Notes: generated by a model not told the origin, from the sequence alone. Numbered from the stretch's first letter, positions 52,512 to 61,232 are shown. The stretch is DNA of 64,000 bases from Cyanomargarita calcarea GSE-NOS-MK-12-04C (GCA_019359595.1 JAHHGZ010000025.1:55223-119222); one strand, 5' to 3'. Program-made: numbers and translations.

Positions 52512-54014
52512 ATGAAAAATTTCACCCTGAGTCTCTATGCCTTTCATCTACGCCACAAACTTACAGATGCTCCCGATAAAGTTACTGAAAATGCTCAAAA
52601 TTTATGGGATAATCTTATTAATCTTTACAATAAATCTCTGAATTTTCCGAAATTAAAAGATTTACGTTCTTATTTAATTTGTTACGACAAAATTAAAGAC
52701 AAAAACGAATACGAATATAACCCAGAACAGGAAAAAGGTAGACAAACTTACTGGTTGAGTAAAGGCATCTTAGATTTAGGTAATATTAACACAACAGAAG
52801 GTTTTGCAATCAAAGCCAATCTTCAACCTTTCTTAATTCACGATACCTATGCAGTTGACCTTACTCTTTCCCCAAAATCCGAAGAGATTCCCATTGATGT
52901 AAACCAACTGAAATTATTTCATCCTGAATCTTTACTACCTAAATCGATCGATGCATCTTTGGGACAAACAGTCTGGATTTATGGAGAGGTGGAAAAAAGT
53001 GATGAAGAGTGTGCGGTGCTTGCTGAGGGCTATGCTACTGCGTTGCTAGCAGGAAGTAACTTAGAATTTGGGGAAGTGCGTCAGGAAAAACTTCTGGGAT
53101 GTCTCCTGTTTGAGTATCAAGCAACTGACCTAAATAACCCCGACAATCCTGCTAAACAATATCATATTCTTATATCTATAAATAATACCAAAGCAGAGGC
53201 AGCAAAATTCAGCGAAGCCTACGACTTGTTAATATATTTACTTGCTTATCGTCATAAAATACTTTATATCTACCAAGAAGCTTGCCACTGTAATCCTAAA
53301 GCACGGAAGTATTACAGCAAACTAAATGACGATATGCTGAAATTTCCTGAGCAAATTGTCAGTCGTGAGAAGCGGTTAGACAACTTTAGGCATTCCTTAG
53401 AAAAAATGCCACTACAGGAAATTCATTATAGTCTCTGTCTGCGAGACTTAAAGGCTCACTACACTTCTATTGCCACTAATATAGTCAATTATCGTAATTG
53501 CTTAGATAAAATCGCTACTATCGGTGAATATCCCGAATCATGGGATAATTTTGTTGATTTAAAATGCAACCAGTGGAAGCAGCAAATTCAAATCGATATC
53601 GACTTCCTTTCCCCAGGACAAGAGCTTTTCGGGCAGATGATTCAGACTATTCGCGGTATAGTTGCAATTGACCAAGCCGAGAGCGATCGCACCAAAGCAA
53701 GAGTTGAAAAAGACCGCAACCGCATCTTCGGAATTCTTGGTTTTGGTTTTGCTCCTACATCGCTAATTCTTTCGGCTCTGTCATTACCCCATATAGAAGT
53801 GGTAGAAGCGATTGAAGAAATCCCACCACTGAAAGGATGGTTGCAGCCGTTGAACCCGCAACTAGGGAAAAAAGATTTGGCTGATTCGGTAGTTGCCCTC
53901 AGCTTTGGCATTTTGTTAGCAGTGTTTTTTGGGGGAGTCGCTGCTTTAATTTACAAAATCAGCGATTCTTGGCAGCCAAAAGAGGAAGCAGGTTCTAAAA
54001 ACAATCCGTCTTAA
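52512..54014 (+). CDS. Large cytoplasmic domain with two C-terminal membrane helices, candidate effector
   Basis: 500 residues. The first 400 are soluble, with a start FTLSLYAFHLRHKLTDAPDK that looks like the common N-terminal strand of conflict-system effectors, a middle EAYDLLIYLLAYRHKILYIY and a long charged coiled region (350-403). Two hydrophobic helices follow, about 404-425 (RIFGILGFGFAPTSLILSAL) and 459-481 (SVVALSFGILLAVFFGGVAA), then a short polar tail. The arrangement is similar to CorA-type or other two-TM channel proteins, but the CorA G-M-N motif is absent. I recognise no named family. Position after a STAND protease suggests a membrane-acting effector. The stop codon region is duplicated by the palindromic element that follows. 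Confidence 0.8.
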   Translation: MKNFTLSLYAFHLRHKLTDAPDKVTENAQNLWDNLINLYNKSLNFPKLKDLRSYLICYDKIKDKNEYEYNPEQEKGRQTYWLSKGILDLGNINTTEGFAIKANLQPFLIHDTYAVDLTLSPKSEEIPIDVNQLKLFHPESLLPKSIDASLGQTVWIYGEVEKSDEECAVLAEGYATALLAGSNLEFGEVRQEKLLGCLLFEYQATDLNNPDNPAKQYHILISINNTKAEAAKFSEAYDLLIYLLAYRHKILYIYQEACHCNPKARKYYSKLNDDMLKFPEQIVSREKRLDNFRHSLEKMPLQEIHYSLCLRDLKAHYTSIATNIVNYRNCLDKIATIGEYPESWDNFVDLKCNQWKQQIQIDIDFLSPGQELFGQMIQTIRGIVAIDQAESDRTKARVEKDRNRIFGILGFGFAPTSLILSALSLPHIEVVEAIEEIPPLKGWLQPLNPQLGKKDLADSVVALSFGILLAVFFGGVAALIYKISDSWQPKEEAGSKNNPS

Positions 54015-54606
54015 TACTGCGAAGGTTCTGCCCAAAAACCCGCCCTGAAATAAATTTCGGGCTAATAGCTTAAGTAAGCGGTCATCTTACTGAATAAGCC
54101 TTTAAACCCATTTTAACTCCTAACTAACACATTCCACAATCCATATATAGCAAGGGTTACAAAAAAATGTGTTATTTTCATATTTTACGCTCCGCGTTTG
54201 CTGCGCCCGTTAGAGGCTGACCGGAATGCACCATTCTCAATAAGCCCAAAATCCAGCCCGGAAATAAATTTCACAGCTTAAAGCTAAAGTAAGCGGTCAT
54301 CTTACTGAATAAGCTTTTCAACCCATTTTAATGGGTTTAAGCTATTAGCCCGAAATTTATTTCAGGGAGCAATTTCGGGCTTCCTGACATTGGTGCATTC
54401 CGGTCAGCCTCTGACGGGCGCGGCGAACGCGGAGCGTAAAATATGAAAAAAACACATTTTTTTCGCAACCCTTGCTAAATAAGCATTATAGAATGTGTTT
54501 CTTGAAAGTTTTAATGGGTTTAAGCTTCTTGCTATGTAGCCGAAGGCATCCCGAAGGGTAATTTATTTCACGGCTCAAAACCTTCGCAGTATTGGAATCC
54601 GTCTTA
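54003..54606. repeat. 11-base direct repeats flanking the nested palindromic element
   Basis: The end of the two-TM protein gene (aatccgtctta at 54003-54013, including the stop) reappears at 54596-54606 beyond the element. The surrounding 18 bases agree at 17 positions, so the duplication probably marks the insertion target. Confidence 0.7.
54013..54593. mobile_element. Nested palindromic elements (MITE within MITE)
   Basis: The outer ends aatactgcgaagg and ccttcgcagtatt are an inverted pair. Its core is the same repeat family as 60876-61044. Inside, between 54117 and 54508, a second element is inserted, flanked by ttttaa (54111-54116 and 54509-54514) and bearing terminal inverted repeats of about 108 bases (54126-54232 and 54391-54499, roughly 90 percent identical). 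Its loop (54233-54390) is another copy of the core family with the perfect palindrome aacccattttaatgggtt. No reading frame. Long inverted arms of this kind fold into a large cruciform and can mark mobility by an IS-family transposase. Confidence 0.75.
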
Positions 54607-54685
54607 ATATTGCTTCTACTGAAGAGGTGCAAATAGGGGAGTCCCATTGTCATCGTTTTTGGAAAACTCACCAAAGAGTTCAAAG

Positions 54686-54718
54686 CAAAAAAAAATGGCT
54701 CTGCAAAACGCAGAACCA
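54686..54718 (-). terminator. Rho-independent terminator of acsF
   Basis: On the minus strand a GC-rich stem (ggttctgcg/ cgcagagcc, one mispair) with a tttt-containing loop is followed by an eight-base or longer T-run. It lies about 30 bases after the acsF stop, in the expected orientation. Confidence 0.8.
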
Positions 54719-54745
54719 CTCAAACTTACCTTAAAAACTTAGAAC

Positions 54746-55822
54746 CTACCGTATTGAACCTTGTGCAGTTGCAGCATCAATAGGTTTCATGAAATACAAC
54801 CGCAATAACTGCCAACCGTGGGAAAGATAAATCGGCAACTTTTGGAAGAATTGCAAGAATTTCGGAGTATTGGAGTTAGAAATTGCGCTCAACTTCTCGT
54901 TATTTTTTACACAAACATCCAAGCGTTGATAAAACTCAGGATTCTCTACATCCAACATCACCGGGAACACCCGTCCTGCGGTTTCATTGGTCTTCTTAAT
55001 TACATGGATGTCGTATTCCCGTGCATCCAGTCCCAAAGAAGCGTAAAAATCCTTGCGCTGGATATCGTTGAGATACATCGTCGCAAATACTGACAACAAG
55101 AAGAAACGACTCCACAGCCGAGCCTTCCAATCGTTCAACATTTGCGGCTGGGATTTCATAATCGCATCAAAGAAATCACCATGACGGTTTTCATCCTGAC
55201 ACCAGTTATCAAACCAGCGGAAAATCGGATAAATCCGGTCTTCTGGATGAGCTTCCAAGTGGCGGAAAATCGTGATATAACGCCAATAGCCAATCTTTTC
55301 CGAAAGGTAAGTAGCGTAGAAGATAAACTTAGGTTTAAAGAAGGTATAACTGCGGCTCTTGGTCAAAAACCCTAAATCTAGGGACATATTAAAGTCAGAC
55401 AGCGCTTTGTTCAAGAAGCCAGCATGACGAGCCTCATCTCTGGACATCAAGTTAAAGCACTCAGCTAAAACCGGGCTTTTATGCTTCAAGCGACGACCCA
55501 ATTCCTTATACAACAAAAAGCCAGAAAACTCAGCCGTACAAGAACGCTCTAAAAATTCCACGAACAACTTGCGAGTTTCCCCGTCAATATGATCCCAGGA
55601 TTGTTCAAAATTGGCATCCCGAACAAAGTGATGCCGATTGTAGTCAGCCCGAAACTCTTCAAGAATGGCTAACAACTCGTCTTCGTTGACGGAGATGTCC
55701 ATCTGCGCCATTTCGTCAAAGTCGGTGGTGTAGAACCGGGGTGTCAGCAGGGTTTCTTTTGCGGGGATTTTAACCCCTGGACGCATCTCTTCAAACCCTG
55801 GTTTTTTAAGGGAATCTACCAT
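54746..55822 (-). CDS. acsF: Magnesium-protoporphyrin IX monomethyl ester oxidative cyclase, aerobic
   Basis: 358 residues. AcsF closes the isocyclic ring E of chlorophyll using oxygen and a diiron centre. The sequence has the family blocks [76 protein letters not shown] with the second E-x-x-H motif, [20 protein letters not shown] with the other ligand pair, and the ending [17 protein letters not shown]. All expected diiron ligands are visible. It is membrane-associated, works with YCF54, and needs oxygen. Typical length 350-360. It has its own terminator at 54686-54718 and is transcribed away from the TM2 gene, so the 462-base gap upstream should hold its promoter. Confidence 0.96.
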   Translation of the reverse strand: MVDSLKKPGFEEMRPGVKIPAKETLLTPRFYTTDFDEMAQMDISVNEDELLAILEEFRADYNRHHFVRDANFEQSWDHIDGETRKLFVEFLERSCTAEFSGFLLYKELGRRLKHKSPVLAECFNLMSRDEARHAGFLNKALSDFNMSLDLGFLTKSRSYTFFKPKFIFYATYLSEKIGYWRYITIFRHLEAHPEDRIYPIFRWFDNWCQDENRHGDFFDAIMKSQPQMLNDWKARLWSRFFLLSVFATMYLNDIQRKDFYASLGLDAREYDIHVIKKTNETAGRVFPVMLDVENPEFYQRLDVCVKNNEKLSAISNSNTPKFLQFFQKLPIYLSHGWQLLRLYFMKPIDAATAQGSIR

Positions 55823-56284
55823 GTCTTGATTGCTCTTAGGAGTTTTTTATCTTGAATGCCTGAGAAAGCCGCAAGTGATGCTCTCACAAGGCTTAACAGA
55901 CGACAATAATCCGTTTGAATATAGATTAGTCTACCAAGCCTCAGGGTAACAATACTCAGGTTTTTCGTTAAGAGTTGCAACAATAGCTCAATTTTTCGGG
56001 AATGGGCGATCGCCTGTAGGTAGTACTTATTAGACTCATATCCATTTTGGATTGTAAAACCCTTACAAAATTTAAATCACCCTAAAAGGTAAACCGATTG
56101 GAGGAAGTGCGGTAAGAGACGTATATATTAGCTTATAAATATATGACAAGATCGAATAAGTTTTTTGTTACATTCTTACCAGTAATCATCATTCTGCCTA
56201 GCAATTTAAGACTTTTAAGCACTTAGAGAAGAAATAGAACAGAGTAATAAAACTATACAAATAAAAATAAGAAGGCTAAAAAAT
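55823..56284. other. Divergent intergenic region between acsF and the TM2 gene
   Basis: 462 bases, rich in AT, with a HIP1 site near 56007 (gcgatcgc) as the only landmark. It probably holds the promoters and untranslated leaders of both genes, including oxygen- or light-responsive sites for acsF that I cannot identify. Confidence 0.5.
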
Positions 56285-56779
56285 ATGACTCTTGAAAATA
56301 ACGCAAAAAAAGACCGTCTTCTAGTCTCCTACATCCTGGGTGCAGCTTGGTTTCTTGGTTTGGGAGGACTACACCGTTTATACAACGGTAAGATTGGGAC
56401 AGGTGTATTGTGGTTGTTGACTGGTGGAGTGTTTGGTATCGGGCAGCTAGTAGATGTGTTTCTGATGCCTGGGATGGTAGATGAACACGAAATGAGGCTG
56501 AGGGCAAAAGCAGGTTTGTCTCCCTTAGGTGTACCTGTAAATCAACAAGTGGTTGCCTCTCAAGTCTACCGTTCACCTACAGAACAACTCATGGTGAACC
56601 TCATCGAAGCCGCTGAAAACAACGGTGGTACACTCACTGTAACTCAAGGTGTAAAAGCAACCGCAGCGAGCTTTACAGAAGTTGAAACTGTTCTCAAGGA
56701 TATGTATAAATCAGGTTATGTCAAAATAGATAACGACCCCGATACAGGAGCCGTCACTTATCATTTCCACGAAATCTAA
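56285..56779 (+). CDS. TM2 domain protein with a C-terminal winged-helix-like segment
   Basis: 164 residues. After a polar start, two membrane helices hold the TM2 signature: VSYILGAAWFLGLGGLHRLY, then LYNGKIGTGVLWLLTGGVFG and GIGQLVDVFLMPGMVDEHEM. The C-terminal 70 residues (SPTEQLMVNLIEAAENNGGT, LTVTQGVKATAASFTEVETV, LKDMYKSGYVKIDND) look like a small helical regulatory domain of the winged-helix kind. TM2 proteins are widespread and mostly of unknown function. The soluble part may bind another protein or DNA. Transcribed divergently from acsF. Clear translation start with an A-rich leader. Confidence 0.85.
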   Translation: MTLENNAKKDRLLVSYILGAAWFLGLGGLHRLYNGKIGTGVLWLLTGGVFGIGQLVDVFLMPGMVDEHEMRLRAKAGLSPLGVPVNQQVVASQVYRSPTEQLMVNLIEAAENNGGTLTVTQGVKATAASFTEVETVLKDMYKSGYVKIDNDPDTGAVTYHFHEI

Positions 56780-56844
56780 AAATGTTAGTTGATAGTTGAT
56801 AGTGGTTATTTGTTCACTATCAACCACTACCTACTAACTCCTAA

Positions 56845-57471
56845 CTAATTTCTACCCAACCATTTCTGTCCGTTTAAGCGATATACCAATCTAGACACCA
56901 ACATATCTAGTGTGATTTTGCGCTCATCGATTAAAAATGATTCTAGAGTGCTAGGTCTTTTCCCTTCATTACAAGAAAATCCCTTTCTGCCTTGAATATC
57001 TTCGTCAGGGAAATACACGTTAAATTGGCGCAAACCGTTGAGCCAACTGCCCATAACTTGCCAACATTCCTGTTGTTCTAAGCCCACAATCGGAAATTTT
57101 TGCTTGGCAAAACTCAACTGTAAACCTTGCACTCCTTCCGAAGCGATCGCCTTCTGTAAAGCTGGTACATATTCCTGCTCCATAAACTCCACAAAAGGCT
57201 TATCTTCAACAGCAGGGGCTTTTTCCTTTTTAGCTGCCGCTTTCGCTGCTGCGGGTTTATCGGAATCTGCCTTAGCCGATGCACGAGCTTTCTCAGGTTT
57301 TGCCGCTTTCGGATCGGGTGCGTTGGCAGTCGGAATATCTGTCGCTTCTGGTACTGATGTACTCTTGAGATTCTCGACGACTACATCCGGTGCCTTTTCG
57401 GCAACGCTGATATTTTCTTCGACAATCGAAGGCTCTTCCTGACTGGTTTTTGGAGCTTTTTCTTCTGCCAT
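56845..57471 (-). CDS. DUF2996 family protein
   Basis: 208 residues. The N-terminal half (about 1-95) is low-complexity, rich in alanine, lysine, proline and glutamate (for example KARASAKADSDKPAAAKAAA), probably disordered. The C-terminal half is the DUF2996 domain, found in cyanobacteria and plastids: KPFVEFMEQEYVPALQKAIA, LQLSFAKQKFPIVGLEQQEC, WLNGLRQFNVYFPDEDIQGR, FSCNEGKRPSTLESFLIDER and LVSRLVYRLNGQKWL. Function unknown; the phylogenetic spread suggests a link with photosynthetic or chloroplast physiology. No signal peptide. It is convergent with the TM2 gene and lies downstream of the vWA gene on the same strand with 164 bases between. Confidence 0.88.
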   Translation of the reverse strand: MAEEKAPKTSQEEPSIVEENISVAEKAPDVVVENLKSTSVPEATDIPTANAPDPKAAKPEKARASAKADSDKPAAAKAAAKKEKAPAVEDKPFVEFMEQEYVPALQKAIASEGVQGLQLSFAKQKFPIVGLEQQECWQVMGSWLNGLRQFNVYFPDEDIQGRKGFSCNEGKRPSTLESFLIDERKITLDMLVSRLVYRLNGQKWLGRN

Positions 57472-57635
57472 TGCTCAGGTCAATCCTTTATATAAGATGT
57501 GAATAAAGAGCGAAAAGACCTATCGCTCACTTTAGATTATCCCTTCTTTCATTTTTACATGGGACAACTTCCTCGTTTGAATAAAGAAGCCCGATTTCTT
57601 GATGAAATTGGGTTTCTGACTGAAATTTAGTATAT

Positions 57636-58883
57636 TTACGAATCCTGCAATACAGTTTTTGAAACAATCCGCGTTTTTTTGCGATCGCTTTCTGATAATT
57701 CTTCCCCAGCTTGCAATCTGGTAGCCGAAGTTTGCAAAACCGTTGCCGCTCCTGTATCTCCCATTTGCAGGGCAGTTTTGGCGGCTGTTTGCAGCATAGT
57801 GGCAGCACCAGCGCGATCGCCTTGTTGCAATTTCGCTTCTGCTAGCTGAGTTTGGCGATACTTAGCTAATGCCAAAATAGATTGTTGCACCCCTGGATCG
57901 TTCGCAGCTTGATAAAGTCCAACTACATTTGCCTCCACAGGGACATTCTCTGAGAGTAACCCGGTCAGATTTTTGGCTGGATCGTCATAGCGGACTTGCA
58001 ATCTAGCGATTGGATGTCTACCTTCGGAAAATTGTCCTAAATAAATATTCGCCAAAACTTTCCGTTCTGAATCCGTCATCAAGTCACCCAAACGCACAGA
58101 AAAGCGTCCATCAGCTTCTTGTTGCACTGGTAACTCGATTGTGTCTGGAGCAACTTGAGCAATTGGTTTGAGTTCTGCCAATCGCACCTTGGGCATGAGA
58201 GAGAATAACAGATAAGCGTTAGTCAATCCCACAGTTTGAATGCGGGTGAATAAACGGCTGAATTCCTCTACAGCTTGGTCTGGTTGTTGGATGTAAGATA
58301 AACTACCAAGACCGGCATCAGCAATTTTTTCCAAGATATCCTGGTTCCAATTGTCCCCAAAGCCCAAAGTATTTAAAGTCAAATTGTAGCCCGCAGCTAG
58401 TTGAGCAAATTTGAGACAGCGGTTGTTGTCACCATGCTCATTTTCGCCATCCGTTAACAAAAAAGCCTGGGAAATAGTTTCTTTTTTTCCTTTTGCCAAT
58501 TCTTCAATTCCCAAACGTAAACCTTCATCAATCGCAGTCCCACCATCAGCAGTCAGACGATTGATATCTCGTTTAATTCGCTCGGGGTCTTCGATAATTT
58601 GATTGGGTACTAAGACCTTAGCCCGGTGATCGAAAACTACAATACTCAGACGATCGCCTACCTTGAGCCTGTCAACCAAACGGATAGCCGCTTTTTTGAC
58701 AGTTTCCAGCGATCGTCCACTCATCGAACCACTATGATCGAGAATTAAGCATAAATTGAGTGGTATATCGCGATCCATAAGTTCTGCGATCGCAGAAATC
58801 GAAATAGCTAACTGACGCTGACTGTTCTGTTGAGTCGCGTCCATGTTGCCATCATTCAGAGTCGGCTGCAAGCTCACCTTCAT
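57636..58883 (-). CDS. von Willebrand factor A domain protein
   Basis: 415 residues from the ATG at 58883. The vWA domain (about 35-225) has a full MIDAS: D49-x-S-x-S in LILDHSGSMSG, the threonine in TADGGTAIDEGLRLG and the aspartate in AFLLTDGENEHGD, so it should bind a metal ion and a protein ligand. Downstream there is a beta-rich part (about 230-330) and a helical region with TPR-like repeats near 340-400 (VQQSILALAKYRQTQLAEAK, QGDRAGAATMLQTAAKTALQ). Many cyanobacterial relatives of this layout have no assigned role. It is cytoplasmic, without a signal peptide. No MoxR-type ATPase gene is adjacent in this window. Confidence 0.92.
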   Translation of the reverse strand: MKVSLQPTLNDGNMDATQQNSQRQLAISISAIAELMDRDIPLNLCLILDHSGSMSGRSLETVKKAAIRLVDRLKVGDRLSIVVFDHRAKVLVPNQIIEDPERIKRDINRLTADGGTAIDEGLRLGIEELAKGKKETISQAFLLTDGENEHGDNNRCLKFAQLAAGYNLTLNTLGFGDNWNQDILEKIADAGLGSLSYIQQPDQAVEEFSRLFTRIQTVGLTNAYLLFSLMPKVRLAELKPIAQVAPDTIELPVQQEADGRFSVRLGDLMTDSERKVLANIYLGQFSEGRHPIARLQVRYDDPAKNLTGLLSENVPVEANVVGLYQAANDPGVQQSILALAKYRQTQLAEAKLQQGDRAGAATMLQTAAKTALQMGDTGAATVLQTSATRLQAGEELSESDRKKTRIVSKTVLQDS

Positions 58884-58996
58884 AAACCAAGGTTCCCTAA
58901 CTTTGAATATACATATTTAAACAACTTCAAAGGCTAATATCAGCGCTACGGAAAACTTATCCAAGAAAGATACACGTTAATTAAGATTGATAACAT

Positions 58997-59209
58997 TCAG
59001 AATATCTTAGTTGCCGGGTAATACCACACCGAAAGACCCTGGGCTAGATAGCGAGAAATCCACACCTCCAGAAGACCTACCATCGCGCTAGGATGTATTA
59101 CATACAGCAAGTATTCCCAACAGTTAACAAACAATGGCGGCTTGTCGTTGCGTGTTTTTGACTTCTGGTCTGGGACAAAGGGCGTTATAGTTCGTCCAGT
59201 AGGTGTCAT
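58997..59209 (-). CDS. Small conserved-looking protein, unknown function
   Basis: 70 residues from the ATG at 59209. The middle (LFVNCWEYLLYVIHPSAMVG, LLEVWISRYLAQGLSVWYYP) is aromatic, well-ordered and unlike a shadow frame; the frame lies between two genes, not inside one. It is transcribed divergently from clpR with fewer than 90 bases to that start, so both share a promoter region. I cannot name a family. The hydrophobic content suggests a membrane-associated or interaction peptide. Confidence 0.5.
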   Translation of the reverse strand: MTPTGRTITPFVPDQKSKTRNDKPPLFVNCWEYLLYVIHPSAMVGLLEVWISRYLAQGLSVWYYPATKIF

Positions 59210-59295
59210 AGCCTACGAATAGATTGTGTAGGTATTGCTCTATCGAATCTGAAACTATTATAGTTAACGGCATTAATTCTCAGGCAACAGTAGCT

Positions 59296-59958
59296 ATGGA
59301 TAATTCCCCCATCAAGGCTGTTCAAGCCCCTTACTACGGCGATAACTCGTACCGCACACCGCCGCCAGATTTACCTTCTCTACTGTTGAAGGAGCGAATT
59401 GTCTATCTGGGTATGCCACTTGTGCCTGCTGTCACGGAACTTATCGTTGCTCAACTGCTGTTTTTGCAGTCTGATGACCCAGACAAACCGATTAAAATCT
59501 ATATCAACTCTACAGGAACCTCCGGCTATAGCGGCGACCCCATTGGCTTTGAAACTGAAGCCTTCGCTATCTATGACACAATGAAATACATCAAGCCACC
59601 CATCCACACCATCTGCATCGGTTCAGCGATGGGTATGGCAGCGATGCTTCTCGGTGCTGGTACCAAAGGTTGCCGCGCCAGTTTGCCCAATGCCTCAATT
59701 ATCCTGCACCAGCCCAAGAGCTACGCCCAAGGTCAAGCAACGGACATCCAAATCCGGGTGAGGGAAGTTCTGGCAAATAAGGCATCAATGGTTGATATTA
59801 TTTCTCGCACTACCGGCCAACCCGTAGAAAAAATTATCAAGGATATGGATAGGTTGTTGTATATGACACCTTATCAAGCGAAAGAATACGGTCTAATTGA
59901 CAGAGTTTTTGAGAAAGAAGAACTCGCGCACCCCCCGCTACCTGCTAGCGTTCTTTGA
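59296..59958 (+). CDS. clpR: ClpR, catalytically inactive ClpP-like subunit
   Basis: 220 residues from the ATG at 59296 (frame open from 59224). It has the ClpP fold (LLLKERIVYLGMPLVPAVTE, KIYINSTGTSGYSGDPIGFE, DTMKYIKPPIHTICIGSAMG) but the catalytic serine position reads glycine (G113 in ICIGSAMGMAAM), while the histidine 138 in SIILHQP is retained. A loop with an extra YSGDPIGFETE segment before the helix is characteristic of ClpR. In cyanobacteria ClpR and ClpP3 form the mixed tetradecameric core that works with ClpC. The clpP3 gene follows 124 bases downstream on the same strand, so they are likely co-transcribed. Confidence 0.95.
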   Translation: MDNSPIKAVQAPYYGDNSYRTPPPDLPSLLLKERIVYLGMPLVPAVTELIVAQLLFLQSDDPDKPIKIYINSTGTSGYSGDPIGFETEAFAIYDTMKYIKPPIHTICIGSAMGMAAMLLGAGTKGCRASLPNASIILHQPKSYAQGQATDIQIRVREVLANKASMVDIISRTTGQPVEKIIKDMDRLLYMTPYQAKEYGLIDRVFEKEELAHPPLPASVL

Positions 59959-59959
59959 A

Positions 59960-60048
59960 AGGAGTTAGGAGTTATGAATATTGAGTTATGGCAAGTTTCT
60001 AACTCCTAACTCCTAACTCCTAACTCCTAACTCCTAACTTTTAACTCC
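59960..60048. repeat. Heptanucleotide tandem repeats (CTAACTC type) between clpR and clpP
   Basis: A short inverted set (gagttag copies at the left, ctaactc copies at the right, about seven units) occupies nearly the whole gap. It could form an imperfect hairpin but looks like the standard interspersed repeat. Confidence 0.85.
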
Positions 60049-60082
60049 CCCACTACTAAATTATTTATAAACGGAGTCAATT

Positions 60083-60676
60083 ATGCCTATAGGCGTTCCT
60101 AAAGTTCCCTACCGGATGCCCGGAGGACAATACACAGATTGGATTAGCATTTACGATCGCCTTTACCGGGAACGGGTTATTTTCCTAGGTAAAGACATTG
60201 ACGATGAAATTGCCAATCAAATCATCGCTGTATTGCTCTATCTGGATTCGGAAGACCCTGGTAAGGATATTTCTCTATATATTAATTCTCCAGGTGGGAT
60301 GGTCACTGCTGGCTTGGCAATTTATGACACCATGCAGCACATCAAGTCAGATGTGGTGACGATTTGCGTGGGTTTAGCAGCCTCAATGGGGTCTTTCTTG
60401 CTAGCAGCCGGTGCTAAAGGCAAACGTGTTGCATTACCTCACTCGCGGATTATGATCCACCAACCTTCTGGTGGTACTCGCGGACAAGCCAGCGATATCG
60501 AGATTGAAGCTAGAGAGATTCTGCGGATTCGTCACCAGCTTAATGATATCTACGCGAAAAACACAAATCAGCCGATAGCGAAGATTGAAAAAGATATGGA
60601 TCGCGACTTTTTCATGTCTGCTGCTGAAGCTTTAGAATACGGCTTGATTGACCGCGTAATTGAAGAGCGGTTGTAA
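60083..60676 (+). CDS. clpP: ATP-dependent Clp protease proteolytic subunit (ClpP3-type)
   Basis: 197 residues. A full catalytic triad is visible: Ser101 ([12 protein letters not shown]), His126 ([11 protein letters not shown]) and Asp175 ([12 protein letters not shown]). The start with [24 protein letters not shown] and the N-terminal [20 protein letters not shown] fit cyanobacterial ClpP3, which pairs with ClpR in one core complex. The preceding clpR gene supports that assignment over the stand-alone ClpP1/ClpP2. It degrades proteins unfolded by ClpC in the cytoplasm. A G- and C-run hairpin after the gene (60744-60786) may be its terminator. Confidence 0.95.
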   Translation: MPIGVPKVPYRMPGGQYTDWISIYDRLYRERVIFLGKDIDDEIANQIIAVLLYLDSEDPGKDISLYINSPGGMVTAGLAIYDTMQHIKSDVVTICVGLAASMGSFLLAAGAKGKRVALPHSRIMIHQPSGGTRGQASDIEIEAREILRIRHQLNDIYAKNTNQPIAKIEKDMDRDFFMSAAEALEYGLIDRVIEERL

Positions 60677-60743
60677 AAAAGTAGTCGATAGCTCTTTTGC
60701 AAAAAGAGTGTTTTCTGATACCCTATTGACTCAGGGACGTAAT

Positions 60744-60786
60744 ACCCCCCTTTTATCCTCCGTTTACGGCAGATGGAAGGGGGGTT
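60744..60786 (+). terminator. Possible hairpin after clpP
   Basis: An accccccttt arm pairs with a ggaaggggggt arm around a 20-base loop. It lacks a clear U-run, so its role as a terminator is uncertain. Confidence 0.35.
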
Positions 60787-60795
60787 CTTGTGAAG

Positions 60796-60875
60796 TTTGG
60801 AGTTAGAAGTTTGGAGTTTGGAGTTAGAAGTTTGGAGTTAGGAGTTAGGAATTGGGAGTTAAAACTCATAACTCA
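60796..60875. repeat. Heptanucleotide tandem repeats (GAGTTAG type) downstream of clpP
   Basis: Ten or so copies of gagtttg/gagttag variants make up this stretch; the same family continues as ctaactc at 61050-61078, on the other side of the palindromic element. Confidence 0.8.
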
Positions 60876-61044
60876 AATACTGCTCGATTAAGCCCAAAAA
60901 TCCGTCCTCAACTAAAGGTCGGGCTAATAGCTAAAGTAAGTTTACTAGGCATTTTAACCCATTTTAATGGGTTTAAGCTTTCAGCCGGTACGCCCTTGGC
61001 GTTCCGAAAGTAATTTATTTCACAGATATTAACCGAGCAGTATT
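60876..61044. mobile_element. Intact copy of the palindromic core family, 169 bp
   Basis: Ends aatactgctcgattaa and ttaaccgagcagtatt are an inverted pair (15 of 16). The centre aacccattttaatgggtt (60956-60973) is a perfect palindrome. It is flanked by heptanucleotide repeats and actca on both sides. Without the second insertion it shows what the outer element at 54013-54593 looked like before being interrupted. No reading frame. Confidence 0.75.
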
Positions 61045-61232
61045 GACTCATAACTCCTAACTCCTAACTCCTAACTCTTCGTCTCCCCCAAATTTTCCGG
61101 GCGATCGCTGATTCGTTTGGAAAAAAGTGTATAGTTTGAACTTTAAATGACAAATTTACTCTTTATCATTACTAATTCAAGCTTTAAGCTGATTGCTGAT
61201 AGTTGATACAAAGCGCCGGTTGATAGCTCAAG

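Noticed and set aside
52512..54014. CorA-type magnesium channel
   Set aside because: Two C-terminal membrane helices fit, but the G-M-N motif and the CorA N-terminal pattern are missing.
54486..54719. 77-codon minus-strand frame
   Set aside because: It spans the nested palindromic element and the acsF terminator.
57527..57808. 93-codon minus-strand frame
   Set aside because: Shadow of the 3' end of the vWA gene extended into the gap; cysteine- and lysine-rich, no pattern.
59960..61078. Heptanucleotide repeats considered as a CRISPR array
   Set aside because: Units are seven bases with no unique spacers; typical short tandem repeats of filamentous cyanobacteria.
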